This document shows positions 24,311-36,443 of a stretch of 64,000 bases of DNA, piece by piece (within the stretch, counting starts at the first letter, position 1; every line of letters starts with the position of its first letter). The position numbers were made by a program, and so were the translations under genes. This DNA is from Melampsora larici-populina 98AG31 (Eukaryota; Basidiomycota; Pucciniomycetes; Pucciniales; Melampsoraceae). The stretch covers positions 424,229-488,228 of the forward strand of contig NW_006768822.1 in NCBI RefSeq assembly GCF_000204055.1, read 5' to 3'. The notes beneath the pieces were generated by a model. The model was not told the origin of the DNA. It did not search any database and saw only the letters and a list, made by a program, of their open reading frames with translations.

Positions 24311-25028
24311 GATACAAAACCCAAGGGGAGGTCGGGACTTTTTTGGTCATAAGCATCTTCAGGCCCAGCCGATTTCAGGACTTTTTTGATCACAAGCATT
24401 TTGGGCAAAAATCAAATTAGAACCTTTTTTGTCACACACATTTGAGCCTCAGAAGGCCAAAAAGGACTCTTTTTGTGAGAGGGCTCTGTAGGAGCTTTCC
24501 AGGGTCCTGGATCAGGTTGTGGGTGTGGCACAAAAAAACCGTCTTAGGCGCCAGATGGCAGGTGTGCCTAGGCATCAGAGAATTTGTAAAATTGGGGGTT
24601 GGCGCACCTTTTTGAAAATCACACCAAATCTAAGGAATTCTATGTCCTGTCACCAATACTGGAGTTGTTGACATCAGCAGTGGGACTTGTATACTTACTA
24701 AGAACTCCAAAGCCAACTCTTGCTCACCTTTACATGGCAGAACTGTTGTGGTAGATGGCTCCAGCAACTTGAAAATCAGAAAAAATATTGATGAAAAACA
24801 TCTTGGCTTCCAACACTTCTTCAAGAACTATCTCTTTACCATCATATCTCATAGGATGCACAATTCCCTCAAAATGATCATCTTGTAAACCTGTGGACTC
24901 TGAACTCTTGTTCAATTCCCACTTCTGATTATCATCTCCTCAAAGTGTTCAATAATATCTCTCCAAAGCATTCTCACAATGATTTGAGATTTTTTGTTAT
25001 ATATCATACCACATGAACATATATCTAC
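24311..25028. other. Intergenic, with degenerate ~70-bp repeat units
   Basis: Around 24325-24480 a motif like GGACTTTTTTGGTCATAAGCA recurs two to three times with changes. The rest has no coding pattern or clear element ends. Confidence 0.35.
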
Positions 25029-25031
25029 GGT

Positions 25032-25237
25032 CACTGCCAGCATAGATGCCTCGGGTTGAGAAATCCGAGGCATCATCGGAGGCAAATCCTCGGACAGACC
25101 TTGTCCGAGGTTTTTGCCTGAGGTATTTTTTTGCCCTGGAAATAACCTCGGATCAAAACCTCGGGAAGCTTCTGTCCGAGGTTTTGCATCCGAGGATACC
25201 TCGGATTACAAAATCCAAGGTAAATATGTTGGCAGTG
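25032..25237. mobile_element. 206-bp CACTG-ended MITE, CCTCGG-rich
   Basis: Ends CACTGCCAGCATAGATGCC and, reverse-complemented, CACTGCCAACATATTTACC are imperfect inverted repeats. Both sides carry GGT (25029-25031, 25238-25240). A CACTG terminus with a 3-bp duplication fits a CACTA-type MITE. The interior repeats CCTCGG and CCGAGG many times in both orientations and should fold strongly. Confidence 0.6.
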
Positions 25238-25240
25238 GGT

Positions 25241-26133
25241 ACTCAAAGTTGTGTATAGTTTTTGTACATAGCTTTTTTGGCAAGGCAAAAGAGGCCAAAA
25301 GTATATTTTATTTTATTTCCCCGCCAAAAAAAACTATATACAAAGACTATATACATGAAGGGTACTTGAAGTACAGGCCCCACATACTGTCATTCTCAAA
25401 AAGCTTGTCCAAGTTTCCCTGCAAAACTTGAGCAGTTTGGCGCGGAATGTTTGGCAAGCTTTGTAAGAATGACAGTACTTTCCAAATCCCATTTTTGACA
25501 AGGAAAATGGCCCAACAAGTTACAGAAGAGGACATTATGCCTGTCAAAAATTTGAAAGTATTTGGCACTACACTTGCTTTGAGTACCCTTCATACTTTGA
25601 GTACCTTGATTTTCTGTCCTGTCCACCTCTCCCTGTATCTTGTAATACCTTTTTCAGGCCACCCCATAGTGGACCACTCTTTTATGCCTTGAGTCAGTCA
25701 TCTATTCTACTATATGATTTGTACACTTTGCAACCAGGGCTTTCAAAGCTTCTTGTTGTGAGTTTATTTAGATAGCACAGATCACCCAAACTCCCCAGAC
25801 CTATTAGGGATTGAGCAAAGTGAATTTTTGTAAAATTGTAATTTAGAGTATTTTTGTGTATCTTCAATTCAATAGAACTGGACAGCTCCTCCCAAATTAA
25901 TCAACAGAGAGAATTTTCAATACAATCAAAGCAGACAACCATCCACAAGTCCTGCAACTCCATGTTTTTTTTTGCTTTTGATTTGATCTAAAATTTGTGG
26001 TTGTGTGTTCCACTATGTAACCCATCCTAAATACGTGTGATCTTCTTTAATCTGACATACGTTCAGGTCAACTCCATTTGAAAACCTTGTCTGTTTATAG
26101 ATATGCAGATATCAGTGGTCTAGATTTGCGGTG
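25241..26133. other. Intergenic stretch, nothing recognised
   Basis: Short frames only. No element boundary or conserved motif was found before the Mutator-like element. Confidence 0.4.
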
Positions 26134-26142
26134 GATCTGCCC

Positions 26143-27196
26143 TAAACTCAACAAAGTCCCACGCTGCGTCTCGCACGCTTTGAGCGCAGCGAGGGACTTA
26201 CGACAACAAGGCACGCTTTTGCCTGTGAGGTTTTTTAAATTTGGCTGGTGAAATCTTCACTCCTTATAAAACTTTTTCACCCATATGTGAAAAAGTTTGG
26301 CCAAAGAAACTTTTTGTTCGCCTTTCTGAGGCGATTCGATCTATCCAATAAAAAACCGAGGAACTCGAGGCATCCTCCCTCCATATGCTTTGCAAGTTTC
26401 AAGATTTTGTTGAAATGAAACTGTTGTTACCTGTAACATTTACACATGATTGCTGCAAGGTATTTACACACTAGTTTTATCCCATCCAGGATATGGTCAT
26501 ACGGTCATAACTTAACTTATCGACATGCTCTTTCGTGCTGAGCATGTTGTGCTTCCCAAAATGCTTCAAATGTTCCAATGAGCTCAAATACCCTCACATA
26601 TTGTATTCTTATTAACAGGCAGACACCGATGTTTCCTCATAACTTTTGTAACACACGCTGTAAAGTCTCATGTCCAGTCAGTGTGTCTTTAAACACAAAG
26701 CACAAGGAATCTGAAATGAAATAGGTTGATGGGCAATCAAAAGAGAAGTTTGCAACAAGTAAATAAGATGTAGGGAGGAGGATACAAAAGGGTGTTATTA
26801 TAAATTTGATTAGAGAGGGTGTTATTATATTTTTGTGGTAGTACTATTCAGAACTCGGGACATAAGAAATACAAGTCTAATGAAGAGTTTTGTCCCCGCA
26901 GTCATGCTACAGTTGCTACAGTTACAAAGGAAAATCTGGAAACTTGTAGAGCATATGGAGGGAGGATGCCTCGAGTTCCTCGGTTTTTTATTGGATAGAT
27001 CGAATCGCCTCAGAAAGGCGAACAAAAAGTTTCTTTGGCCAAACTTTTTCACAAATGGGTGAAAAAGTTTCATAAGGAGTGAAGATTTCACCAGCCAAAT
27101 TTAAAAAACCTCACAGGCAAAAGCGTGCCTCGTTGTCGTAAGTCCCTCGCTGCGCTCGAAGCGTGCGAGACGCGGCGTGGGACTTTGTTGAGTTTA
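26143..27196. mobile_element. Mutator-like non-autonomous element, long TIRs
   Basis: The 9-bp GATCTGCCC occurs at 26134-26142 and 27197-27205, flanking long inverted repeats that start TAAACTCAACAAAGTCCCAC on both ends. The left arm (26143-26400) pairs with the right arm (26930-27196) almost base for base. A 9-bp duplication with TIRs of about 260 bp is typical of MULEs. The roughly 530-bp centre has no transposase frame, so it must depend on an outside enzyme. Confidence 0.85.
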
Positions 27197-27291
27197 GATC
27201 TGCCCAGAGAATCTGCTGCTTCATGGAATCCGAGAGCCTCATGTACGGTGAGGCGTGAGTTTGGCACAGTACCACAGTGAATGTGTAATTG

Positions 27292-27340
27292 CGGTACTCA
27301 AAGCTACATATGTACGCGTACATAGTTGCTTTGAGTACCG
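27292..27340. repeat. Near-perfect palindrome with GTAC core
   Basis: Arms CGGTACTCAAAG and CTTTGAGTACCG enclose the 16-bp palindrome TATGTACGCGTACATA. It could extrude as a hairpin. It shares the GTAC flavour of the tract at 1-650. Function unknown. Confidence 0.6.
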
Positions 27341-28200
27341 TAAATATGACTGACTGTCTGACAGGTCAGACATCACACACCCAGATTGAGAATTTGTATT
27401 ACCTTAGACTCTCCCATCACCGGGTTGACCAGGTTGGACCACCGCATTAAGCATCACTGATGCCCATCAACATCCTCTCAACATCAATCGTTCATCCTCA
27501 TCCAGATTCCAATATGATCTACCTTAGAATGTGAGGTAGGATCACAATCCAGTTTGTACAGTAAGCTCTTGCAAGACTGCAAGAAGATTTATGATGTTTA
27601 TATGTTTTTTTGTTTTCTAAAAGGAAAGAAAGAGATGATTCACAAGAATTTGATACCAAAAGGGCAATTGAGATTAGACAACACAAAAGACAAAATGCAT
27701 TAAGTATATGCAAAGTAATAATACACATAGGAGAGTTCTCCCAAATTATCCTATCCGTTGCATAAGACCATTCGCGTCATGTGTCAGAACGACTCGAGAC
27801 CAATCTTGTTATGGACCTCTCAAAGCGACAAAAACCTGAAATTCTGACGGAAGTGATACATATAAGCACGGCAAAATATGAACATTCAGCGAAAAGAATC
27901 TTCTTGCTTGGGATGAAGGGTGGGATGAATGACTGGTGGTCAAGTCGGTTCCAGTGCCATCTCCTGTGGATGGGGACAGGCTGTGAATGTCATGACGAAA
28001 ATAACTCTATGTCTGCGTGACATGTTGGGAAAGCTCACCGCTCTCTGCTTTGGTGAGCCTCTCGGATTCCATGAATCCCCCGGTACTCTCGATCTGCCAG
28101 GCCCTTTGTTGAAATTGCAGCTAAACCCAGGTTTACAAAACTTCACCTCGCCCAAAGTTTGCGCGCATCTAACTGCGCTGTGGGTCAGGGGTTCAACTGT
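27341..28200. other. Intergenic with dispersed-repeat copy
   Basis: The part at 28020-28100 is the CG-rich counterpart of the repeat at 16630-16700. No gene was found in the remainder. Confidence 0.4.
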
Positions 28201-28201
28201 C

Positions 28202-28490
28202 TAGATTTGTTTCTCAAGAAGCCTGTCTGACCCATTCAACGGAATATCCTCAGCTGTAATAGTATTTGAGGGTAAGATCATCTGAAGATCCACCAAAGTG
28301 CCAATCTGAGAGCTCTCTGGTGTGCCACTCAGGTCAAGTATATGTATATTGATTATGTCCGGGGTTCCTTACATATTGGCTTCATGAGCCTCGTTGATGG
28401 TCCAGACGCCTGAGGCAGGCTTGCATTTTCATCAATCAAATTGTATATCAACTCTTCTTCACTCAAAACTGCTCCATTTCTTTGGACGTC
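28202..28490 (-). repeat. Inverted copy of the 20405-20700 segment
   Basis: The reverse complement matches the segment upstream of copy 1. Here it lies about 350 bp before copy 2 and points the other way. About 210 bp of unrelated GC-richer sequence separate it from the conserved TATA region. Confidence 0.75.
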
Positions 28491-28719
28491 TGCGCTTCAC
28501 TACGCTTTGGGGTATACCACGCAGGAAACTTTTTGGCGCGAGTGGCTTTGTCACGTTCTAGGGAACTTTCCATTTTTGACCCACTGCGCTACTTTCGCAG
28601 CGCAGTCCTCACACCTCCAGTCACCGGCGCAGCGCATTTTCCGCCAATCATGGGCTGCCCTGTGCTGGCGTTGGGGATTGTTAGAATGTAGGGAGGATTT
28701 TCTTTCAATCCTTCATACG

Positions 28720-28726
28720 TATAAAA
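28720..28726 (+). promoter_or_regulatory. TATA box of second secreted-protein gene
   Basis: TATAAAA in ACGTATAAAATC, 119 bp before the ATG at 28839 and conserved with copy 1. Confidence 0.55.
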
Positions 28727-28838
28727 TCTCGCAGTTCTCTGTCTTCCTTGCTTCATCTGATCATATCAAGGATTCCAGCTCAACAAAGACTTCTATTCCA
28801 TAAATTGAACCAATCCAATTTCCAATCAAACATCTACC

Positions 28839-29530
28839 ATGAAGACCTCTACCCTCTCTTTATCTACGCTTGTTATCTTCGTAGGCCTCTTGTCAAATGC
28901 GCTGGCGGTGACGTGGTCATCCAGTCAGAGCGCTTACTTTGACTATGCAACCTTTCATCTCCTTACACATGTTTTGTTTATCAGATTTCGTCCAAGCGGA
29001 CATCAACACATTGACTCCTATGGTGAAGAACATACAAACTTGTCTATCAGCCCAGAATTATGGTGCTGCCTACGATATACTAGGAAACAAAGGCACCAAA
29101 AAGCTCGTTGCATTTGGTAAGACAAAACTGATTTACACTAAGCAAGGTAAAGGATCAATATCAAAGTTTTACATCTTTCTTCTACAAAGCCAATCGAGTT
29201 GGTTCTATCAGACTTCATACATGCCTTTGCAAGCTACAAACAATACGGTGAACCGAAATTCAACTTTGACTCAGGTAATTGCTCAGAGTCACACACTTCT
29301 ACGTGATTCCTTTTCTGCTATATTTCCTTTGAAGCTAACACATCTGGTAAAATGATACAGCCAAACTTCTCAGCGCTCGTTCCGCTTCCTCCTATCAAAT
29401 GACTGTGGACGGAACCATCACCGTATCCTTGCCAGTTTCAATCAAATTCAATGCCAACATCATCTTCACTGGTGCGAACCCTGTAGTTGGTGAGGTTAAG
29501 TCCGCGATTTTCACCCTCAATTTTGGGTGA
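28839..29530 (+). CDS. Small secreted protein, copy 2 (candidate effector)
   Basis: Exons 28839-28923, 28985-29146, 29212-29274 and 29361-29530 give 159 aa, with exon lengths identical to copy 1. The signal peptide differs slightly (MKTSTLSLSTLVIFVGLLSNALA). Mature differences include DFVQADINTL for AQEDIVTL and TVDGTITVSLPVSIKFN for TVNGAITVSFPVSIKLN. All splice sites are intact, so both copies look functional. Introns and promoter are also conserved, pointing to a recent DNA-level duplication. No domain is recognised; secretion is supported by the signal peptide, effector role is inferred. Confidence 0.85.
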
Positions 29531-30038
29531 TAATCCTCTTCTCTTGATGTACTGCGTTGTAACTTTATCTCTGTCTGTCTTTGTTGATTCCTTACTATCT
29601 TATCATGGGCCTTTTGTATCATTTTCTATTTTTTATCAAATCTGTCACAATTCTTCCTTCCTCAATATAAGCAATCCTTAATTGGCGTCATATTTATATA
29701 GCAGAATTTTACAAGCTTTGATGATTATGAGGGACAAACCTCAAGGAAGGTTGTAATCTAACCGCCCAAGAATGATCAGATTTTGAATCCATCAACTCAA
29801 CTAGTGGCAGAGTTTGTTGTTTGATTGTGAGTATCAATGGCCTACTTGCAAAGTATGAGCCAAATTGGTTTCGGAAAATAGCCTTGTCACTCTTTGTCAA
29901 TCCCAATGAAAAGACCCCCATAAATATATATAGATTGCGTCTTTGAACAAAAATATGTGAATGCAGAATGTATAATATCACTGAGATAGTACATATGAAT
30001 TTAACACAAAAGGGATGAAATACATGAAAAGCAACCCA

Positions 30039-32949
30039 CTAAGAGAAATTGCACACTGATTTACAACAACAACAACACCATTGATAATAATCAAACAAAC
30101 CAAATAAGACTAACACATGTAGAAAGAAAATATGATAAAGATAAAAGATAAACTTGAGATATGAAAAGAGACACTCCTTTACAGTGGTTTTACAAGCAGT
30201 AAGGCTAAAAGGCTTGAAAGAATCAAAGGCCCGAGAAAGATAAACTTCTAAGCTGTACGAGACACCATACACATTCCCTACGATAGTGACTCCAACACAA
30301 ACACACGAAACAAAAAACGCTAGAATGGATAGAAGTCTTTGAAGTGATGGGGAGTGAACAAGAAATCCAATTAGTACGTCTTTCATATCAGGGACAGAAA
30401 TTTTATGACTTACCACCAAAAGCCACTTGGAAGATGTTATTTCTTCGAACCCATTCTCGCCCAAGGATCGGTAACTGACCCAAAGCTCGTGATGGAGGTA
30501 GACTCGCATTCATAATCACATTTAAACACGCATCAGGACGATGCTGAAGATTACGAAGTCCTTGACGAAGTCTCTTGGGTAGACGGTGTGCCCAAATTTT
30601 GGTTGGCTTCAGCATTGAATTCACTTTAGGATTATTTTCAAGGTTCATGGTTTCACTGAGCGTGTTCAGGAGATTCGAATGGTTAACTAGATTTCTAGAT
30701 CGATTCATCACATTTGGACCCGATGACACCACTGCCTGTTTCACGAGCTTTGGAACTGATGAAAGTCGAGCATACGGGACCCGGAAAAGAGACTGATTCG
30801 AGAAAGAACTCGAATGGTGAGATATGAAAGAGAGAATGAAAGAACTAGGCCCAGGCTATATGGGAGGATGCAAGGGGAAAACGGTTTTGAATACATAGAG
30901 AAAATGCATCCGAGAATCATACAGACTGACCTTGTCTGACTTCGCCTGTCCATGTGGCCTTTCCTTACATTGAGAAGATGAATTAGCCACAAAGCACTCA
31001 GGATCACCAAAGCTTGAAGGGATTTTGGACTCTTTGTCAGGATTGGAAGAATAGTTTCTCAGACTCGGTTCAGACTTAGACTTGGTGGATTGTTCAGGAG
31101 TCACGTCTAGAGTCGGATCCTCGGAAATAGGCAAGAAGTCCTTAGAGAGGATGGGCATCACATCGGTGTGTAAAGAGTTCACTTGCTGTACAGGCCCAGG
31201 AAGCACAGAATCATCTATAGATGACAAGGAAGCAGTGCTACAGGAATACTTCAGAGTTGGAACCAAACTATGAATGATGGGATGAGCTTGGCAGGCGGAA
31301 AAGGAAATCGGTGATGATATCGATTGACGAGAGTGAAGGGTTAACCAACTCATGAGCATCGCTGAAAAGACCAAAACGGAGATTGAAAGGATGGTGGAGT
31401 TCAAGAGTGTCGGCTTGGGCGATTGGACAGGTACCCTTAAGCTTCGCAGCTGGAAGATCGAGTTTGGAGATAGTCTGTCAAGATCATGTAGATCCATTAC
31501 GATTGAGCTTGAGCTCCTCAGTGGGTCGGTGCATCGCAGGATTTGATAGGAGAGATCAGGATGATCAGATTGGAGGGCATCAACGCATTCTTCACTCGAT
31601 CGATTCATCTCTGCTGAATCCGAATCAACAGAGATGTTGACAGATATGTTGAGATCAGGTCCAGAAGGTAGAACTGATACCAACATGAGCATCGTGAGAT
31701 TATCACCACCACGACGGCTCAGCAGACAGGGCGGGAGCCAGCGTGGTATCGAAAAGGTCGAAGGATCCACTCGGTATACCACAAGAGCTGGTCGAGCAGG
31801 AAGTGAGGCTGTATGCACTTGAGCACGCTCTTCAGAGAGACGAGTGAAGTCGTGAAGGATGATCTCGAGGTCAGAAGTTTGACGCATCAATTGTGAATGT
31901 GTAGACTGATAAGTTGAGCCGAGTGAATGTGCAATCACCGTGCGATATTGATCAGACAGACTAATCATAGCTTCGTTATACCTATGCCGATTATTAGACT
32001 CCTGTGGAGGATCAGGGGCTTCCAAGGTGGGATGTGCGACAAAGTTCGTACGGAGTTTATTGAGGAAGGTACGGATTTCGCTTTTCGACATTGGCTTCCC
32101 AAGTAGATAGACATTCAGCTCATGGGAAGCGGCGATTGAGTCTGACAGAGGAGCCGGAGAAGTGACTTGGGCCATACTGGACGATCGACTAGTGCAGAGA
32201 ACTTGAGGATCAGATGAAAGGCCGGGCTGATTGCCAGTTGTATCCAAATCTAGAGAATGAATTTCCGACAGACTAGGAGGACCATCGGATTTGTAAAGAT
32301 TTGGCCAATGGGAGACATGGGGGCTGTCGGAGTTCCGATTCGGGGATCTTTCGTAGAGCATGCCTCCAAGCTCACTAGCTGTTTGATCGTAAAGGGTGAA
32401 ACTCTCATGCTCCTGAAAGGGGTCAGCAACTGAACGGCTTTCAGAAGCAGGAGGCCAGGCTGGAGTAGATGGATCGGAGAGTTTGTTGTCAGTTGGATCT
32501 GGATTATGAGTTGGATCGGGAAATGTATATGGCAAACAGAGAGTAGCGAGACTGTCTGAAGTTGTATCAGATCCATCTTGAGAAGACTCTGTAAATCGAC
32601 TGATAAAGGAAGATGAAGCTGAATGTTCGAGATCAAAGAGCTTAGAATGATCTTCCTCGCCATTAACTGACGATCGATTATCGGAAGTCTCTGAGCCATG
32701 AGTGGACAAAACTTGTTGTGGGATCATAGGAGATCTGGGCGAAGGCGATCGGAAATGCTCCCAGTCTTGATCTAAATCTTCGCTGTTCACACTGCTCACA
32801 GTACCATCCGCCTCGTATTCGATATCAGGTTGAATTATCTCGTAATTCGAATTCATAAGTGACTCTGATTCTGATTGAGATTCCCAAGGAGATTGAGGGC
32901 TAGATGGCTCTGAGTGATGGTCGATTGAATCATTGTCTGAAGTAGACAT
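30039..32949 (-). CDS. Serine-rich membrane protein, unknown function
   Basis: Minus-strand exons 32949-30931, 30855-30414 and 30319-30039 join in frame (913 aa). Introns are 30930-30856 (GTCAGT...TATAG) and 30413-30320 (GTAAGT, branch site TACTAAT, TCTAG). The first 300 residues are low-complexity Ser/Pro/Asp-rich and include SNYEIIQPDIEYEADG. A more ordered part follows (SEIRTFLNKLRTNF, ARPALVVYRVDPSTFSIPRW), then a membrane segment LNSTILSISVLVFSAMLMSWLTL (~540) and a second one near the C-terminus (AFFVSCVCVGVTIVGNVYGV). The last ~30 residues lie in sequence shared with the secreted-gene downstream repeat, so the true 3' end may differ. The family is not recognised. Confidence 0.6.
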
Positions 32950-35726
32950 TGTTTAAGGGGAGCTTGAAGACTGATGAAGCCCAATGTCAATACTTCCGAA
33001 AGGTCATCGAATGATACCTAGATAAAGAAATGAACTGACTTGATTGAATTGGACCTCCGGAAGGAACAAAGGAAGACCCACTGTGAGGTTTCAAATATAG
33101 GATGAATGGTAAGTTTTAATAGAATTCGCTATCCAAGCACTCGGAGAATGGAAGTGAATTGTGAAGGATGAGAGTTGAGGTTAAATGGAACAACAAGAAC
33201 AATTGTAGCTGATAGCCTGATCATCAATGACAAATATCACTCAGGAGAATGATTATGTAACTCTCTCATCTCGGTAACTTTACTACTCTGTGCATGTAAA
33301 CATATGTAACATGTCATACATACATGTCAAATATGTAACATGAGACTCAGAGTCAGCAACAAAGTATCCATTCATCAGATTAAAAGTACTCCTCTCAATA
33401 AATACTCAAGCTTTCATCAGTTTTCGTCAACTATCTATACAATTCTTTCCAACCTATATCAAAAAGATCAATCCTCACCACAAAAGCCATCATAGCAAAT
33501 TCAGATGAAATAACATTATATGTATGCTATGTAGATGATATATGAAAATTTCAAACTCCAATTTACTGTTAATCCCATGAACAAGATAAGTGAGAATGAT
33601 TTGAAGAGGTTGATCAATTTTATTTTGATTAGAATCAGACTGAGGGAAATAAAAATAATTAAGATTGGGATAAGGTTTGAATGATTTTAAGGGTTAGGTG
33701 GTAACTGTTTCAATATTGCATGTTGCTCCATTTTGAAAAAGAAAAAGTGGAACTTAAGAGCATCCACAACAGTCCACCTAATGTGGGGGCTCTTGCTCAT
33801 TTAGGGGGTTGAAATACAAAAAAGCTCAACAGCAGTCCTCGCAAAGTACAGTCTGGGACATTGAGAGCCCATAAATTTTGATCAAGAGTCTCTAGATCTG
33901 GGAGGTCTGTAGGGGCTCTCAACATCACGTGCAACCACCAGAAATACACAACACACTGTCTCAACAGTTTGACTCCAATTGTGTCAATGCCAGAGCTATA
34001 TTTTGCCACCCCTTCCTTTCCACCGGTTTTGTGGTGTACAAAACCGCCGAGTGGAAAATTGTATATTCTGGGGGGTCATATGCGATTTCCCACCTTTTTT
34101 CCATTTTTTCTTGTGAGTGGAAAACAAAAGGTGGAAAAACTAGAGTGGAAAATTGCATCCTGAGCCCGGAAATATCAAGTTTTTCACTCAGATTATTCCT
34201 ACCAGATAATGTGTGTAAAAATATTTGTGTGTAAAATTCCATATGAGCCACCTCAGATAGCATTTTACATCCATTTGTTTCCATTGATGTGGAAAATTAC
34301 ACCCTCCTTTTACACTCAAAGGGGAAAGCACAATGTGATATTGAAATTTCATACTTGAGATGCATCCTATGGCTTGTCAAACACCTTCAATTATATCATT
34401 ATACCCAATGATTGACCGGCCCAAAAGATACAATTCACCTTTTTGAACCACTCATCAGACACCTTTAATTACCACGTCATACCTGATGATTGCCCATTCC
34501 AAATAAATGCACTTTGAGCTGCAATTGTAAACCTTTATAGACAAAAAAACTATCTTTTAGAGAATTTTTGCTCCTCTTCAAAAGTTGTGTTGCTTTGGTT
34601 TCTGGAAAACATGATTTGACAGGTTCAAACAGATGTAGAGAGACTAAAATCCGAAGAGAAGGAAATAATCACAAAAAAGAAGGTATGGAAATGACAAAGG
34701 AGAAAACAGAGCAACAATTTGATTCACTAGTTGAAAAAATGAGAAAACAAATTTAGAAAAGACAAGAACAAGAACATCCTACTCATCTCTTACATTTTGA
34801 CTTCCTCACATCACCTTCTTCCATTACCTCTTGGATTATCACTACATCAGTGTTTTGAAGAGCTTTATCCTCAACAATTTCCCACCCTTTCCAACCTTCT
34901 TTTTTGGTTACTGCTTTTGCACAAACAACATGTAAGATGTGAGCTGTGCCTTAAGTGATGGTGAGTATGTAATTACTCAACTTTTGGAGATTTTGGTTTC
35001 AACATTGAAGTGTCATCTTCTGCAAGAACCACTGGTGGCAAGAACATCTTTTGAATCTGCCAAAACTGCCCTTTTGTTGACCTTATGCCTCTTGGATGGT
35101 GCTGACCCATCAATGTCCGCTGTTGGATCAACTTCAGTTTCTGAAATCAAAACCTGTTGATTCACCTTCACCCTCTTATCTACCTTAACATCCTTTGCTT
35201 GGTTGTTTACCCGCGCCGGGTGCTTTCATTACCTTGATAATCCGAGGTGGGTGGATGGGTGAATTGAATCATCTCCAGTTGGCGATGGTCGTCCCGGAAA
35301 GACCTCCCGTAACTTCTGATATGACTTGGAAAGGACTCATTCAACCTCGTGACAGCTCATAATATCAAACTTTGTTGATGGACCAACCTTTGAAACTTTA
35401 CTTGTTGAAGTGAGCACACACCCTTTTGTACTTGGATGGTCTGGCCCATCAAAGACTGTATACAGAGTACGTTGTTAGCCCTGTGGCTGTTATTTTAGGG
35501 AAATGTGGCTGACTGAACCCGTGCTGTGTACATATCATGAATGAGGCTTGAAACGGATCCGCGACAGAAACATTCGTCGTTGAATTGCGTACAAGGCTGC
35601 TTTGGTAAAAATGTTACGTTGGTAAGCCGCTGGCTTTTCATAACCAGACTGTTTCTTTTCACTTCAGCAAGACCTTTCAGCCGCTCTTCAGCTTGTACAA
35701 CAGGTTGATATCTTGTTCTGATAAAT
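32950..35726. other. Long intergenic region with repeat pieces
   Basis: The part at 33340-33600 aligns with 36780-37060 (e.g. CTCACCACAAAAGCCATC against CTCGCCACAAAAGGCATC). At 33758, GAGCATCCACAACAGT resembles a transposon terminus, but no partner end was found. Around 34030-34310 GTGGAAAATT recurs in variants. No supported gene was found. Confidence 0.4.
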
Positions 35727-36443
35727 ATGTCTCGGAAGCTCTTGGTTCACATCTTTCATGTTTTTCTCGTTGTGCTGCTCGTCGCAGACCTCGGGTCTCA
35801 TATCTTCGCAGCTGCTGATGCTATAGAATGCACCTACGGTTGGACTGCACCGACCCCCGGGAAACCATGGTGTTAGTCAAACATTTCGCTTCAGTCTGCT
35901 GTTTTGTTTTCTTCAAAGTCTTTCCAAGATCTTTGATTGCCAGGGACACTCTGAACTGACCCAACACTTTGAACATCCTGTCAAAAAAAATATGCACACA
36001 GTCTGTGACGTACAAGTGAAGGGTAAACCCCCCATATCCCATGCTTGCAAATGGTGTAGAAGGAATGATAAGCTATTACCTTGTAGGAGAAAAATTTCTC
36101 GTTTTCAATCAATGGGCAATGTGGAGGGACCACTCACTTTTTGGTTCGACGGCTCATCACACAGCTGCTAGGGACTGCGTCGACCGAAACGGAATTTCAA
36201 TGAACGGGGGTCAGCTGTGGGCTTGTGACCTCGCACTCCGGGTCGACCCAACCCCTCGCAAAGACCACAGACAATTCCGTTAGTCATTTTATTTACAACT
36301 TTCACCTGCAACAAAATTCACACACCAGAATACGAGTTAATGATGTACTGATTTTGAAAACCAAAGTTTGCGATCAAGCTGCATCGGTGGGCCCGTACTT
36401 TTGCTTGACTCGCAATGAGAACCTACGTAAGTATGATTTTTAA
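35727..36443 (+). CDS. Cysteine-rich secreted protein, 3' part uncertain
   Basis: Exon 1 (35727-35871) encodes a signal peptide (LLVHIFHVFLVVLLVADLGS) and AADAIECTYGWTAPTPGKPW. Intron 35872-36001 (GTTAGT...ACACAG) leads to exon 2 with FCDVQVKGKPPISHACKWC and further Cys pairs, ending at a TAG (36168-36170). Beyond that stop, two more Cys-containing stretches are open in other frames (RDCVDRNG...WACDLALR; KVCDQAASVGPYFC before a GTAAGT at 36427). Either the protein is ~105 aa, or this is a longer gene with unresolved introns or frameshifts. A fragment of the same family lies at 792-936 and another after element A at 57.1 kb. The family is not recognised; a candidate effector. Confidence 0.5.

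Noticed and set aside
31082..31822. Plus-strand frames within the serine-rich gene
   Set aside because: Antisense shadows of a biased Ser/Pro coding region.
33758..33775. GAGCATCCACAACAGT as a transposon terminus
   Set aside because: Looks like a known style of TIR, but no inverted partner or target duplication was found nearby.
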